A DNA stretch of 39,667 bases from assembly GCA_012838355.1 (NCBI GenBank), contig DUPJ01000022.1:1-39667 (forward strand), given 5' to 3'. The first letter of the stretch is position 1; each line of letters begins with the position of its first letter. Of the stretch, positions 31,793 to 39,667 are shown in pieces. Source of the stretch: Clostridiaceae bacterium. Lineage in GTDB: Bacteria; Bacillota; Clostridia; Saccharofermentanales; DTU023. A program made the translations under genes and the position numbers. The notes under the pieces were generated by a model. It saw nothing but the letters and a program-made list of their open reading frames with translations. It had not been told where the DNA came from and did no database searches.

Positions 31793-34041
31793 TCGCCCGA
31801 GTCACCATAATCGGGGCAAACCGGCAGTTTGACCAACCGTTCGATTACCGGGTGCCGCCTGATCTGGAAGCCGGGATCGAACCGGGCCAGATCGTCACGG
31901 TACCGTTCGGGAGAAGACGGGCGCCTGCGAAGGGGTATGTTGTCTCCGTCAGTCACAAGGCGGCGTCGTCCGAGCTCAAAACGATACAGGCGATTCTGAC
32001 CGGAAGGCCGGTCGTCACGGCGGAACATCTGCGCCTCGCCGTTGAGATGCGAAAACGCTATTTCTGTTCCTTTTCACAAGCTCTGGACTGCATGGTGCCG
32101 CCCCGAATCAGTCTGGTCGGCCAGAAGACGGAACGGGCTGCCCGACTGGTCGATCCCGATGACGTCATGGACAGACTCGAATTCGGTCAATTTCGCAGCC
32201 AGGGGCATATTCGTGTCGCCGAACTTTTGCTCCAGCAGCCGCTTTTGCCGCTCGCCGAACTGAAGGCGGCGGCCGAAGTCTCCGACTCGGTGCTGCGGAC
32301 ACTTGCAAAAAATAAGGTGATCGAGATTGTCGTGCAGGATACGGTGCGCGACAGAGATGTGCCGGATGATGTGCTGCCGTATGAGGCGCCACCGCTTCGG
32401 CCGGCTCAGCAGGCGGCCCTCCGTGCTATCCGGGATGCCGTCATGACGCCGGCAAACGGCGTGCTGCGCGAATTTTTGCTGCACGGCATTACGGGCAGCG
32501 GAAAGACGGAGGTCTATTTGCAGCTGGCGGATCGCGTGCTGGCCGACGGCAAGTCGGTGATCATCCTTGTGCCGGAGATCGCACTGACACCGCAGATGGA
32601 ACGGCGCATACGCGGTCGCTTCGGGCTTGACGTCGCGATTCTGCACAGCCGCCTGACCCTCACCGAACGATACGAAACGTGGCAGCAGATCAGCCGGGGC
32701 GACGCGCACATTGTGGTCGGAGCACGTTCGGCCATCTTTGCGCCGCTGACCAACATTGGCCTGATCGTACTGGACGAGGAACATGAATCGACTTATAAGT
32801 CGAGTCTGAAACCGCGCTATCACGCTGCAGACATCGCGCGGCTGCGCTGCCTTCTTCATGATGCCGTGCTCCTTCTGGGATCAGCCACACCATCCCTCGA
32901 GTCTTACAAGCGAACGGTGGACGGACGTTCCGTGCTGCTTTCGCTGCCGGAGCGAATCGGGCAGGCCGGCCGCCCGCGCATGCATCTGATCGATATGAAG
33001 GCGGTGCAAAAAGGCGGTGCCGCGGCCATTATTTCGGAGCCGCTGCAGCACGCAATCCGAGCCGCACTCGAGCGCAGCGAGCAAGTCATGATCCTGAACA
33101 ACCGAAGGGGACACGACCGGCTGACGATATGCCGTGCCTGCGGACAGGCAGTAACCTGCGGTTCGTGTGAAGTCGCCCTGATCCGTCATGTCAATATCCA
33201 CAGCAAAACCCGGGACAAACGGCTGCTCTGTCACCACTGCGACCGCATTTATCCGCTGCCGGACGTCTGTCCCGCATGCGGTGAGGCTGCTCTTGAACAA
33301 ATGGGATACGGTACGCAGCTCGTCGAAGAAACGGTGCGGTCATTGTTCCCCGAAACCGGCATCGTGCGCATGGATCAGGACACAACATACGGCAGAGGCA
33401 GTCACAAAACGGTGCTTGCGGAGTTTGCCGACGGGAGGGCCAGGATCCTGATCGGCACACAGATGATTGCCAAAGGGCACGATTTCCCGAATACAACGGT
33501 GGTCGGGATCCTGTCGGCGGATCAGCTGCTGAACGGCGACGATTTCCGGCAGACGGAGCGCGGCTTCGCCCTGATGCTGCAGGCGAGCGGTCGGGCGGGA
33601 CGCGGTGAACGCCCCGGTGATGTGTTCATTCAGGCGTACAATACGGAAGATAAAACGCTCGCCGACGTGCTGGCCCATGACACGAAACGCTTCATGCGGC
33701 GCGAAGCCGCGTATCGGAAACGGCTTCAGTACCCCCCGTTCGGGCACATCGGCATGGTCCTCTTTTCCGGTTTTGGCGAAAGCGAGACAAAGAAGGCAGC
33801 CGATTACTTTCAGCGGCTGCTTCTGGAAGCCCGCGTGCGCTTTCCTGAGTATGGCGATCTGCAGGTTTTGCCGGTAGCACCGGCACCGTTTCGCAAGTTG
33901 CGAAACCGCTATCGCTACCGGCTGATCGTCAAAGGCCAGGATGCCCGGCGCATGACAGCATGGCTGGCCATGGTTGACGATACGGCCCCGCGCGGCAGCG
34001 TATCACGTGCACTCGACCTTGATCCGCAATCGATGCTATAA
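31789..34041 (+). CDS. priA: Replication restart helicase PriA
   Basis: The 750-residue DNA helicase reloads replisomes at stalled forks. It has the N-terminal DNA-binding domain, Walker A GITGSGKTEVY near 233, DEEH near 327, helicase motifs with GSATPSLES near 365 and eight zinc-binding Cys in CRAC, CGSC, CHHC and CPAC (about residues 449-502), then ASGRAGRGERPGDV near 600. The GTG start overlaps ispG. The stop TAA is part of the TATAAT that drives def. The length is normal for the family. Confidence 0.97.
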   Translation: MIARVTIIGANRQFDQPFDYRVPPDLEAGIEPGQIVTVPFGRRRAPAKGYVVSVSHKAASSELKTIQAILTGRPVVTAEHLRLAVEMRKRYFCSFSQALDCMVPPRISLVGQKTERAARLVDPDDVMDRLEFGQFRSQGHIRVAELLLQQPLLPLAELKAAAEVSDSVLRTLAKNKVIEIVVQDTVRDRDVPDDVLPYEAPPLRPAQQAALRAIRDAVMTPANGVLREFLLHGITGSGKTEVYLQLADRVLADGKSVIILVPEIALTPQMERRIRGRFGLDVAILHSRLTLTERYETWQQISRGDAHIVVGARSAIFAPLTNIGLIVLDEEHESTYKSSLKPRYHAADIARLRCLLHDAVLLLGSATPSLESYKRTVDGRSVLLSLPERIGQAGRPRMHLIDMKAVQKGGAAAIISEPLQHAIRAALERSEQVMILNNRRGHDRLTICRACGQAVTCGSCEVALIRHVNIHSKTRDKRLLCHHCDRIYPLPDVCPACGEAALEQMGYGTQLVEETVRSLFPETGIVRMDQDTTYGRGSHKTVLAEFADGRARILIGTQMIAKGHDFPNTTVVGILSADQLLNGDDFRQTERGFALMLQASGRAGRGERPGDVFIQAYNTEDKTLADVLAHDTKRFMRREAAYRKRLQYPPFGHIGMVLFSGFGESETKKAADYFQRLLLEARVRFPEYGDLQVLPVAPAPFRKLRNRYRYRLIVKGQDARRMTAWLAMVDDTAPRGSVSRALDLDPQSML

Positions 34042-34042
34042 T
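34034..34042 (+). promoter_or_regulatory. Extended -10 promoter of def, giving a leaderless transcript
   Basis: TGCTATAAT (TGn plus TATAAT at 34037-34042) overlaps the priA stop codon. The def ATG is 8 nt after TATAAT, the same distance as at 373-387. A weak -35 (TCGACC at 34013-34018) lies 18 bp upstream. Transcription should start near the A of the ATG, and there is no ribosome site. Confidence 0.6.
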
Positions 34043-34050
34043 CCAGCCTT

Positions 34051-34557
34051 ATGGCAAGAAGAATAGTGCTGACAGAAGAAGATCCATCATTGCGCAGGAA
34101 AAGCCGCCCTGTGACGGCGTTTGACGACCGTTTGAGAACGATAGTGCGGGATATGTGGGAGACCATGCGACACGAAAACGGCGTCGGTTTGGCAGCTCCG
34201 CAGGTCGGCCTCCTGAGACGCATGTTTGTCATGGATACAGGGGACGGTGAGATTGTTGCCGTCAACCCGGAGCTCTCCGACTATGAAGGTGAGCAGGAAG
34301 AAATGGAAGGCTGCCTGTCCCTTCCCGGTCTTTACGGCTATGTCAAGCGACCGCTGAAGGTGCGCTTGTCAGCACAGGATGAACACGGAAACCCATTTCA
34401 GAAGGATTTGGAAGGTCTTGCTGCCGTCTGTGCCTGTCATGAAACGGACCATCTGAACGGCGTTTTGTTTCGCGATATCGCAGAAGGTGAGCTTTTCCGT
34501 CTGGAAGATCTGGAATCAGCCGACGATACGGATGACAACGCAGTAAATGACGACTAA
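34051..34557 (+). CDS. def: Peptide deformylase
   Basis: The 168-residue metalloenzyme removes the formyl group from new proteins. All three motifs are present: GVGLAAPQVG near 46, EGCLSLPG near 89 (metal Cys) and HETDHLNG near 131 (metal His, catalytic Glu). The C-terminal tail is acidic. The ATG at 34051 lacks a Shine-Dalgarno and sits 8 nt after TATAAT, so it may be read from a leaderless mRNA as well as from priA read-through. It overlaps fmt, its functional partner, by 11 bp. Confidence 0.97.
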   Translation: MARRIVLTEEDPSLRRKSRPVTAFDDRLRTIVRDMWETMRHENGVGLAAPQVGLLRRMFVMDTGDGEIVAVNPELSDYEGEQEEMEGCLSLPGLYGYVKRPLKVRLSAQDEHGNPFQKDLEGLAAVCACHETDHLNGVLFRDIAEGELFRLEDLESADDTDDNAVNDD

Positions 34558-35500
34558 ATGTCAATACATCTTTATGGGAACGCCGTCGTTTGCCGTCACC
34601 GTGCTGGACGCGTTTTCCAAAGTGTTCGGACCGCCTCTGCTTGCGGTGACACAGCCTGACAAACCGGCAGGCCGAAAGGCCGTCATAACGCCGTCGGAGG
34701 TCAAGCGCTACGCCCGTGAACGCGGCATCGGCGTAATCACGCCGGAGCGCTTGTCTGACGATCAGGTGGTCGAGCAGATTCGAAACCTTCGACCGGAAGT
34801 GATCGTCACTGCCGCTTTCGGTAAAATCCTGCCCCTGTCCATATTAGCGCTGCCGGAGCGCGGATGCCTCAACGTACATGCCAGTCTGCTGCCCCGTCAT
34901 CGCGGGGCGTCACCCGTGGCGGCGGCCATTCTGGCAGGCGACCGCGAGACAGGCGTGACCATCATGCAGATGGATCAGGGGCTCGATACGGGACCGATTT
35001 TGAAGCAGACGCCACTCATCATTGCTGCAGAGGATACGACCGGTTCATTGACGGCGCGGCTGGCCGAACTGGCCGGCCCGGTGCTCGCCGAAACAGTGCA
35101 GGGACTTCGTGCCGGCACCGTTCGGGAACAGCCTCAGGACAACGAGGGGGCAACGATGACACGGATTCTGACAAAGCGCGACGGCGCGCTCGATTTTTCT
35201 CGATCCGCCGCCGAACTTGAACGCCGCGTTCGCGCCATGATGCCGTGGCCGCGTTCATATTGCCGTTTCGGTGAATCTGTGATCCACGTCGAAAGAGCGG
35301 TCTGTGCCGACCCGGTCAAATCAGGGCCGGAACCGGGCACGATCGTCGGACTTGACGGCGGCATCGACATTGCCTGCCGGGAAGGCGTATTGCGTCTCCT
35401 GGAAATTGTGCCGGCGGGACGCAAACGCATGCAGGCGTCGGCGATGGCACACAATTTGAACCCGGGCGACCGATTTGACTCGGGTTTTGTCTCGAGATAG
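34547..35500 (+). CDS. fmt: Methionyl-tRNA formyltransferase
   Basis: The 317-residue enzyme formylates initiator Met-tRNA. Marks: IFMGTPSFAVTVLDAF at 8-23, TAAFGKILPL, LNVHASLLPRHRGASPVAAAI near 110 and TIMQMDQGLDTG near 140, which form the formyl-folate site, and an OB-like C-terminal domain. The ATG at 34547 lies in the end of def with no clear ribosome site, so translation is likely coupled. It makes the fMet substrate that Def later removes. Confidence 0.96.
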   Translation: MTTKCQYIFMGTPSFAVTVLDAFSKVFGPPLLAVTQPDKPAGRKAVITPSEVKRYARERGIGVITPERLSDDQVVEQIRNLRPEVIVTAAFGKILPLSILALPERGCLNVHASLLPRHRGASPVAAAILAGDRETGVTIMQMDQGLDTGPILKQTPLIIAAEDTTGSLTARLAELAGPVLAETVQGLRAGTVREQPQDNEGATMTRILTKRDGALDFSRSAAELERRVRAMMPWPRSYCRFGESVIHVERAVCADPVKSGPEPGTIVGLDGGIDIACREGVLRLLEIVPAGRKRMQASAMAHNLNPGDRFDSGFVSR

Positions 35501-35509
35501 GAGGATCAC

Positions 35510-36211
35510 ATGCCTTATTACTTTATGGACAGCACCTATTTTCTCTTCATACTTCCCGCGCTGATTCTCGGGATGGTTGCGCAGTTTATGGTGAAGAACC
35601 GCTTTCAGAAATACAGTAAGATCCGTGCCGGATCAGGCTATACCGGTGAAGCGGCGGCGACGCGCATCCTGCGCGAAAACCAGCTGCACGATGTGCGCGT
35701 GGAGCAGACGCCCGGCAGTCTGACCGACCATTACAGCCCGAAGGAAAAAGTGCTGCGTCTGTCCGATGCCACTTTTGCCAGTCCGTCCATCGCCGCGATT
35801 GGAGTGGCGGCGCATGAAGCCGGGCATGCCGTGCAGGATGCCACCGGATATCTGCCGAATAAAATTCGCGCCGCACTTGTGCCGGTTGCGCAGATCGGGT
35901 CGTCAGCAGGTCCCTATCTCGCCATTTTCGGACTTTTTATTCAGAGCACGACCGGTGATCTCCTGTTCAACATCGGCATCATTTTGTATTTCTTTGCCCT
36001 CCTTTTTTATCTCGTGACACTGCCCGTGGAGTTCGATGCCAGCCGCCGGGCGATTGCCTCGCTCGATCAGAGCGGGATGCTGTCGAGCGAAGAGCTGAAA
36101 GGCGCGAAGAAAGTACTGAATGCAGCGGCACTCACGTATGTTGCATCGGCCCTGACCGCCGTTCTTTCACTCCTCCGTCTGATTTTGCTGTCCAGAAACA
36201 GGCGCCGCTAG
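35510..36211 (+). CDS. Membrane zinc metallopeptidase (Zn_peptidase_2/YugP family)
   Basis: The 233-residue protein has hydrophobic segments at both ends and zinc motif HEAGH near residue 104 in GVAAHEAGHAVQDA. The leading part PYYFMDSTYFLFILPALIL and a conserved PVEFDASRRA region near 177 are typical of the YugP-like family. The substrate is unknown; a role in membrane protein turnover is assumed. A GGAGG ribosome site is near the ATG. It is common between fmt and rsmB in Clostridia. Confidence 0.9.
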   Translation: MPYYFMDSTYFLFILPALILGMVAQFMVKNRFQKYSKIRAGSGYTGEAAATRILRENQLHDVRVEQTPGSLTDHYSPKEKVLRLSDATFASPSIAAIGVAAHEAGHAVQDATGYLPNKIRAALVPVAQIGSSAGPYLAIFGLFIQSTTGDLLFNIGIILYFFALLFYLVTLPVEFDASRRAIASLDQSGMLSSEELKGAKKVLNAAALTYVASALTAVLSLLRLILLSRNRRR

Positions 36212-37567
36212 TTGTCCCGTCTGAACACACCCGTAGATCCGGCCCGTCTGCTGGCCGCGCGCGTGATCACTGAAACGGTCTTTGAAGGTGCTATGGTGGG
36301 CGAAGCGTCCGACCGTCATCTCACGGCGTCGGCACTGTTGCCGGAGGCGCGCGCCTTCGCCACCTTCCTTATTTTTGGCACGATTTCATACTGGCTGCCG
36401 CTGACGTATCGTCTTGAAGCGATCAGCCGCGAGCCGCTCAGCACCATGTCGAAATATGTGCAAAGCGTGCTCGTGCTGGGCGCCTTTCAGCTGGAGCATG
36501 CAGGATCGGTGCCGGCTTATGCGGCGGTTGATTCGAGTGTGCGGCTGGCTGCCTATTTTGCCGGCGCCAAAGTGAAGCCGCTCACGAATGCACTGCTGCG
36601 GCGGCTCAGTGCTGATCCGCCGGCGTATCCCCGGCGCGCCCCCGGTTTGCCTTTTGGCTGGCCGAATGAACTGTTCGGCGTGCTGCGCGCGTCCTACGGC
36701 GAAAACACGGCTCTGGCGATTGCCGAACATTCGACGCTCGTTCAGCCGTGGACGACGGTGCGCCTGAACCGGCGAGCCGCAGCCGGGGAACTGCCGGCCG
36801 GTTCACTCGATCCGGCCATCGTGGTGAAACCGGGGCGTTTTGCGGAAGGAGCGCGCCGTTTGCTTCTGAAGGGCCGGTCACCGCTGATGGAACGCGCCTA
36901 TGCCGAAGGGCTTATGTCGCTCCAGAATGATGCTTCGCAGCTGGCTGTGGAAACGGCGCTGAGGACAAATCCCGGATCGATTCTCGATATCTGTGCCGGT
37001 CACGGCGGCAAGACGGCAGCGCTTGCTGAAAAGGCCGGTCCCCAAGCGGTCACGGCCGTGGAAATCGACCCGGGAAAGCGAGAGCAGAGCGAGGCTAATC
37101 TGAAGCGGCTTGGGCTTTGGCCGCTGCGTCAGATTGAAGCCGACGCGACGGATGATCTGGCCGGTGTGCTCGGTCAGCGATACGACCTTGTCCTGTGCGA
37201 CGTACCGTGCAGCGGCCTTGGCGTGACGGCGAAAAAACCGGAAATTCGCCTGCGCATGACCTATGACCGTATTCAAGAACTGCTGCCGCTGCAGGCAGCC
37301 ATTCTGGATCGGGCTGCGCATTATGTGGCGCCGGGCGGACATCTGTTCTATCTGACCTGCACGCATAACCGGCAGGAAAACGAAGCGCAGGCGGACTTAT
37401 TTCTGGCGCAGCATCCGGAATACCGGCCGGCCTGTCTGCAGCAGTGGCTGCCGGATGCATTGAAGGATGAGGCGGAAGGCGGCTTCCTGAACCTGTTCGG
37501 ACACCGTCACGATGTCGACGGATTTTTTATGGCCGCATTTGAGTATGGAGGGGATGATCATGAGTGA
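36212..37567 (+). CDS. rsmB: 16S rRNA (cytosine(967)-C(5))-methyltransferase
   Basis: The 451-residue enzyme has an N-terminal NusB-like RNA-binding domain (residues 1-150) and a C-terminal methyltransferase. SAM-binding DICAGHGGKTAALAEKAG lies near 249; catalytic motif DVPCSGLGVTAKKP near 330 and the second catalytic Cys in FYLTCTHNRQENE near 380 are present. The start is a TTG at 36212, right after the metallopeptidase stop, with a weak ribosome site. The end overlaps rlmN. Confidence 0.93.
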   Translation: MSRLNTPVDPARLLAARVITETVFEGAMVGEASDRHLTASALLPEARAFATFLIFGTISYWLPLTYRLEAISREPLSTMSKYVQSVLVLGAFQLEHAGSVPAYAAVDSSVRLAAYFAGAKVKPLTNALLRRLSADPPAYPRRAPGLPFGWPNELFGVLRASYGENTALAIAEHSTLVQPWTTVRLNRRAAAGELPAGSLDPAIVVKPGRFAEGARRLLLKGRSPLMERAYAEGLMSLQNDASQLAVETALRTNPGSILDICAGHGGKTAALAEKAGPQAVTAVEIDPGKREQSEANLKRLGLWPLRQIEADATDDLAGVLGQRYDLVLCDVPCSGLGVTAKKPEIRLRMTYDRIQELLPLQAAILDRAAHYVAPGGHLFYLTCTHNRQENEAQADLFLAQHPEYRPACLQQWLPDALKDEAEGGFLNLFGHRHDVDGFFMAAFEYGGDDHE

Positions 37568-38606
37568 GTCACGTCCGTCATTTTATGACCTGGATCAGGC
37601 TGCACTGACGGAACTGGCGGCTTCGCTCGGCTGGCCGGCTTACCGGGCGACTCAGCTTCATGAATGGCAGATGAAAGGTGCTGTTTCATTTGACGTGATG
37701 AACAATCTGTCAAAAACGATGCGCACCGAACTGGCAGAAAGGCTGAATGCGGCACCGCTGGAGCTGCTGATGCTCGAAACGTCGCAGGATGATGATACAA
37801 GAAAAGCTCTGTTTCGGCTGTCGGACGGGCACATGATCGAGACCGTCGTCATGCGCTACGGTGATCACCGGTCGGTTTGCGTCTCCTCGCAGGTCGGCTG
37901 CGCCATGGGGTGCAGGTTCTGCGCCTCAACCGGTGCCGGCCTGGCACGCAATCTGACTGATGGCGAAATGCTGGCACAAGTCCTCTTCATGCAGCGGGAG
38001 ATCGGCCAGAAAGTGACCCATGTCACGGTGATGGGGATTGGCGAACCGCTGCAGAATCTGGCCGCACTGATTTTGTTCATCCGCCGGCTCGCAGACCCGA
38101 AAGGTCCGCATATCAGTATGCGCCGGATCACGGTGTCAACTTGCGGCCTTCCTGACATGATGCTAAAATTGGCAGATGCGAAACTGCCTGTTAATCTGGC
38201 TGTTTCGCTGCATGCGCCGAATCAGCAGCTGAGGGAGTCCTTAATGCCGATTGCCAGGCATGTCGATCTGACCGAACTGCTTTCGGTGTGCCGCCGGATT
38301 ACGGAGCAAAACGGGCGCCGAATTACGTTTGAATACGCGTTGTTTGACCGAATCAACGACGCTGAGGAACACGCATCCGAACTGGCGGAACGTCTGCGCG
38401 GCATGCTTTGTCACGTGAACCTGATCCCGGCCAACCGGGTGGAGGGCACGCCTTACAGGAAAAGCCCGGCCGACCGGGTCAGGCGATTTCAGGCCGTGCT
38501 GGAGCAGCAGGGCATCGTCGTCAGTGTGCGACGCGAATTGGGCAGTGATATTACAGCGGCCTGCGGGCAGCTTAGAAGAAAGCGAGAATCATGGACAACG
38601 CCTTGA
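37560..38606 (+). CDS. rlmN: Dual-specificity rRNA/tRNA adenine C2-methyltransferase (RlmN)
   Basis: The 348-residue radical SAM enzyme methylates A2503 of 23S rRNA. The iron-sulfur Cys are in CAMGCRFC at 114-121, with GEPLQN near 165 and a conserved Cys in the C-terminal AACGQL. I chose the ATG at 37560, 7 nt after GGAGGGG; ATGs further upstream are either too close to it or inside rsmB. The end overlaps the phosphatase gene by 16 bp. Confidence 0.96.
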   Translation: MSESRPSFYDLDQAALTELAASLGWPAYRATQLHEWQMKGAVSFDVMNNLSKTMRTELAERLNAAPLELLMLETSQDDDTRKALFRLSDGHMIETVVMRYGDHRSVCVSSQVGCAMGCRFCASTGAGLARNLTDGEMLAQVLFMQREIGQKVTHVTVMGIGEPLQNLAALILFIRRLADPKGPHISMRRITVSTCGLPDMMLKLADAKLPVNLAVSLHAPNQQLRESLMPIARHVDLTELLSVCRRITEQNGRRITFEYALFDRINDAEEHASELAERLRGMLCHVNLIPANRVEGTPYRKSPADRVRRFQAVLEQQGIVVSVRRELGSDITAACGQLRRKRESWTTP

Positions 38607-39349
38607 TGTTCTTCGCCAAGACGGAAACCGGTCTGGTGCGCCCATCCAATCAGGATATGTACCGCGTCGTTGGTGAACCGCCGGAAGTGCCGTCATCGTT
38701 TATCCTGGCGGACGGCATGGGCGGACACGCAAACGGTCGACTGGCAGCCGAACTGGCCGTCGAGACGGTTGGTGAATACCTGAGCGAGCACCTGCCGGCG
38801 GACAATGTGCCGGAAACGATCATGTCGATCCTTCACGACGCCATCCAGAAAACGAATGTTCGGATTTACATGGAATCGCTTGATGACGAAGCGAATTTCG
38901 GCATGGGCACGACGCTGACCATGATCGTTATTTACGGTGAAAGCATTTATCTGGCGCATGTCGGCGACAGCCGCTGCTATCTCCTGCGCGACCACGAACT
39001 GGAACAGCTGACCAAAGACCAGAATCTGGCGGGCGAACTCGTGTCGTCCGGTGCCATCACAAAGGAAGAAAGCCGCCATCATCCAAATCGCAATGTGCTG
39101 ACCCAGGCACTTGGATCCGCGTCATATCTGAACCCTGAGCTGCTTCATCTCGACCGCAAGCACGGGGACCGTCTGCTGCTTTGCTCGGACGGCCTGCACG
39201 GCCCGGTGCCGGACCACGACATAAAAAATGTGCTGAAAAAATCGAAGACGCCTGAAGCGGCCGCTTCACAGCTGGTCGATTTGGCCATGGCGGCGGGTGC
39301 ACCGGACAACGTGACGGTTATGGTTGTGTACAGCATGGGAGCCAAGTGA
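38591..39349 (+). CDS. PP2C-family Ser/Thr phosphatase (Stp1/PrpC)
   Basis: The 252-residue enzyme removes phosphate from Ser/Thr proteins. Metal and active-site motifs: VRPSNQD near 16, LADGMGGHANGR near 39, GMGTTLT near 105, AHVGDSRCYLL near 120, CSDGLHG near 197 and GAPDNVTVMVV near 235, all as in PP2C. It is paired with the kinase gene that starts 1 bp before its end (TGATG), the usual phosphatase-kinase duo that controls cell-wall and translation targets. Confidence 0.96.
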   Translation: MDNALMFFAKTETGLVRPSNQDMYRVVGEPPEVPSSFILADGMGGHANGRLAAELAVETVGEYLSEHLPADNVPETIMSILHDAIQKTNVRIYMESLDDEANFGMGTTLTMIVIYGESIYLAHVGDSRCYLLRDHELEQLTKDQNLAGELVSSGAITKEESRHHPNRNVLTQALGSASYLNPELLHLDRKHGDRLLLCSDGLHGPVPDHDIKNVLKKSKTPEAAASQLVDLAMAAGAPDNVTVMVVYSMGAK

Positions 39350-39667
39350 TGAGCGACAGCCGCCACATCCAGCCTGGCGATATACTGGGCGGCCGCTACG
39401 AAATAGTGCGACCGCTTGGGCAAGGCGGCATGGCCCACGTATTTCTGGCTCACGATCAGGAAACAGGCAGCGATGTTGCGCTGAAGGTGATGCGCACCGA
39501 ACTGATCGGCGATCCCGATTTTGTGCGCCGCTTTGCGACCGAGGCGAGGGCGGCGGCATCGCTCGATCACCCGAATATCGTGCGCGTTCTGGACTACGGT
39601 CAGGACGGTGACATCCGCTACATCATTCAGGAATACGTTGACGGCCGCACCTTGAAGGACCTGATTG
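39349..39667 (+). CDS. prkC: Ser/Thr protein kinase, N-terminal part (cut by window end)
   Basis: About 106 residues are visible. The kinase starts with IQPGDILGGRYEIVRPLGQGGMAHVFLA: the Gly-rich loop LGQGGMAHV near residue 24, then the ATP-binding Lys in VALKVM near 45, and the Glu of the alphaC helix in FATEARAAASLDHPNIV. It is a Hanks-type kinase, probably PrkC with extracellular PASTA domains, but those lie beyond the window. The start shares bases with the phosphatase stop. Confidence 0.9.
   Translation, partial: MSDSRHIQPGDILGGRYEIVRPLGQGGMAHVFLAHDQETGSDVALKVMRTELIGDPDFVRRFATEARAAASLDHPNIVRVLDYGQDGDIRYIIQEYVDGRTLKDLI

Overview
The window looks like chromosomal DNA of a GC-rich, Clostridia-like Bacillota. 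I infer this from the fused ispH-rpsA gene, Shine-Dalgarno-driven operons with many TTG/GTG starts and overlapping stop/start codons, and typical Firmicute gene blocks (scpAB-cmk-plsC-ispH/rpsA, rpsB-tsf-pyrH-frr-uppS-cdsA-dxr-rseP-ispG, priA-def-fmt-rsmB-rlmN-PP2C-PASTA-type kinase). I see no phage, insertion sequence, CRISPR array, tRNA or rRNA. The species cannot be named from this sequence.

Region 1 (about 1-14044) is the accessory and most interesting part: a flavin-based extracytoplasmic redox island. After the tail of a repeat-containing surface protein come a NusG_II-domain membrane protein and a Gx-type membrane protein (the families of EetA and EetB in flavin-based extracellular electron transfer). 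Next is a secreted FMN-domain/FAD-domain reductase (1663-3702), then a convergent second secreted reductase whose FMN domain is at the opposite end (4250-6433). A secreted protein built of four ~155-residue repeats follows (7065-9008), then an ECF riboflavin-type S component (9214-9717, minus strand). Last is ApbE, the enzyme that attaches FMN covalently to FMN-binding domains, in an operon with a complete polar-amino-acid-type ABC transporter (9910-14044). The parts fit a pathway: flavin uptake, export and covalent flavinylation of reductases, and electron delivery by membrane proteins to reduce an unknown substrate outside the membrane. The first reductase has two perfect LacI-family-type operators upstream. 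The island also carries the frayed remnant of a second eetB-like gene, so it has been rearranged by duplication and decay.

Region 2 (14077-20761) is housekeeping: a site-2 protease homologue, trpS, scpA, scpB, cmk, plsC and ispH-rpsA, nearly all touching or overlapping, closed by a strong terminator. Region 3 (20873-23391) holds an unknown TIM-barrel-like protein convergent with a PepV-family dipeptidase that has an extra N-terminal Cys-containing domain and a strong internal start.

Region 4 (23486-31792) is the rpsB-tsf translation pair with its own promoter and terminator, then pyrH-frr-uppS-cdsA-dxr-rseP-ispG, linking nucleotide, ribosome recycling, isoprenoid and envelope functions. Region 5 (31789-39667) is priA, def, fmt, a membrane zinc peptidase, rsmB, rlmN, a PP2C phosphatase and the start of a Ser/Thr kinase, which runs off the window. 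Several promoters share an extended -10 (TGn before the -10 hexamer), and two genes (387 and 34051) look leaderless.
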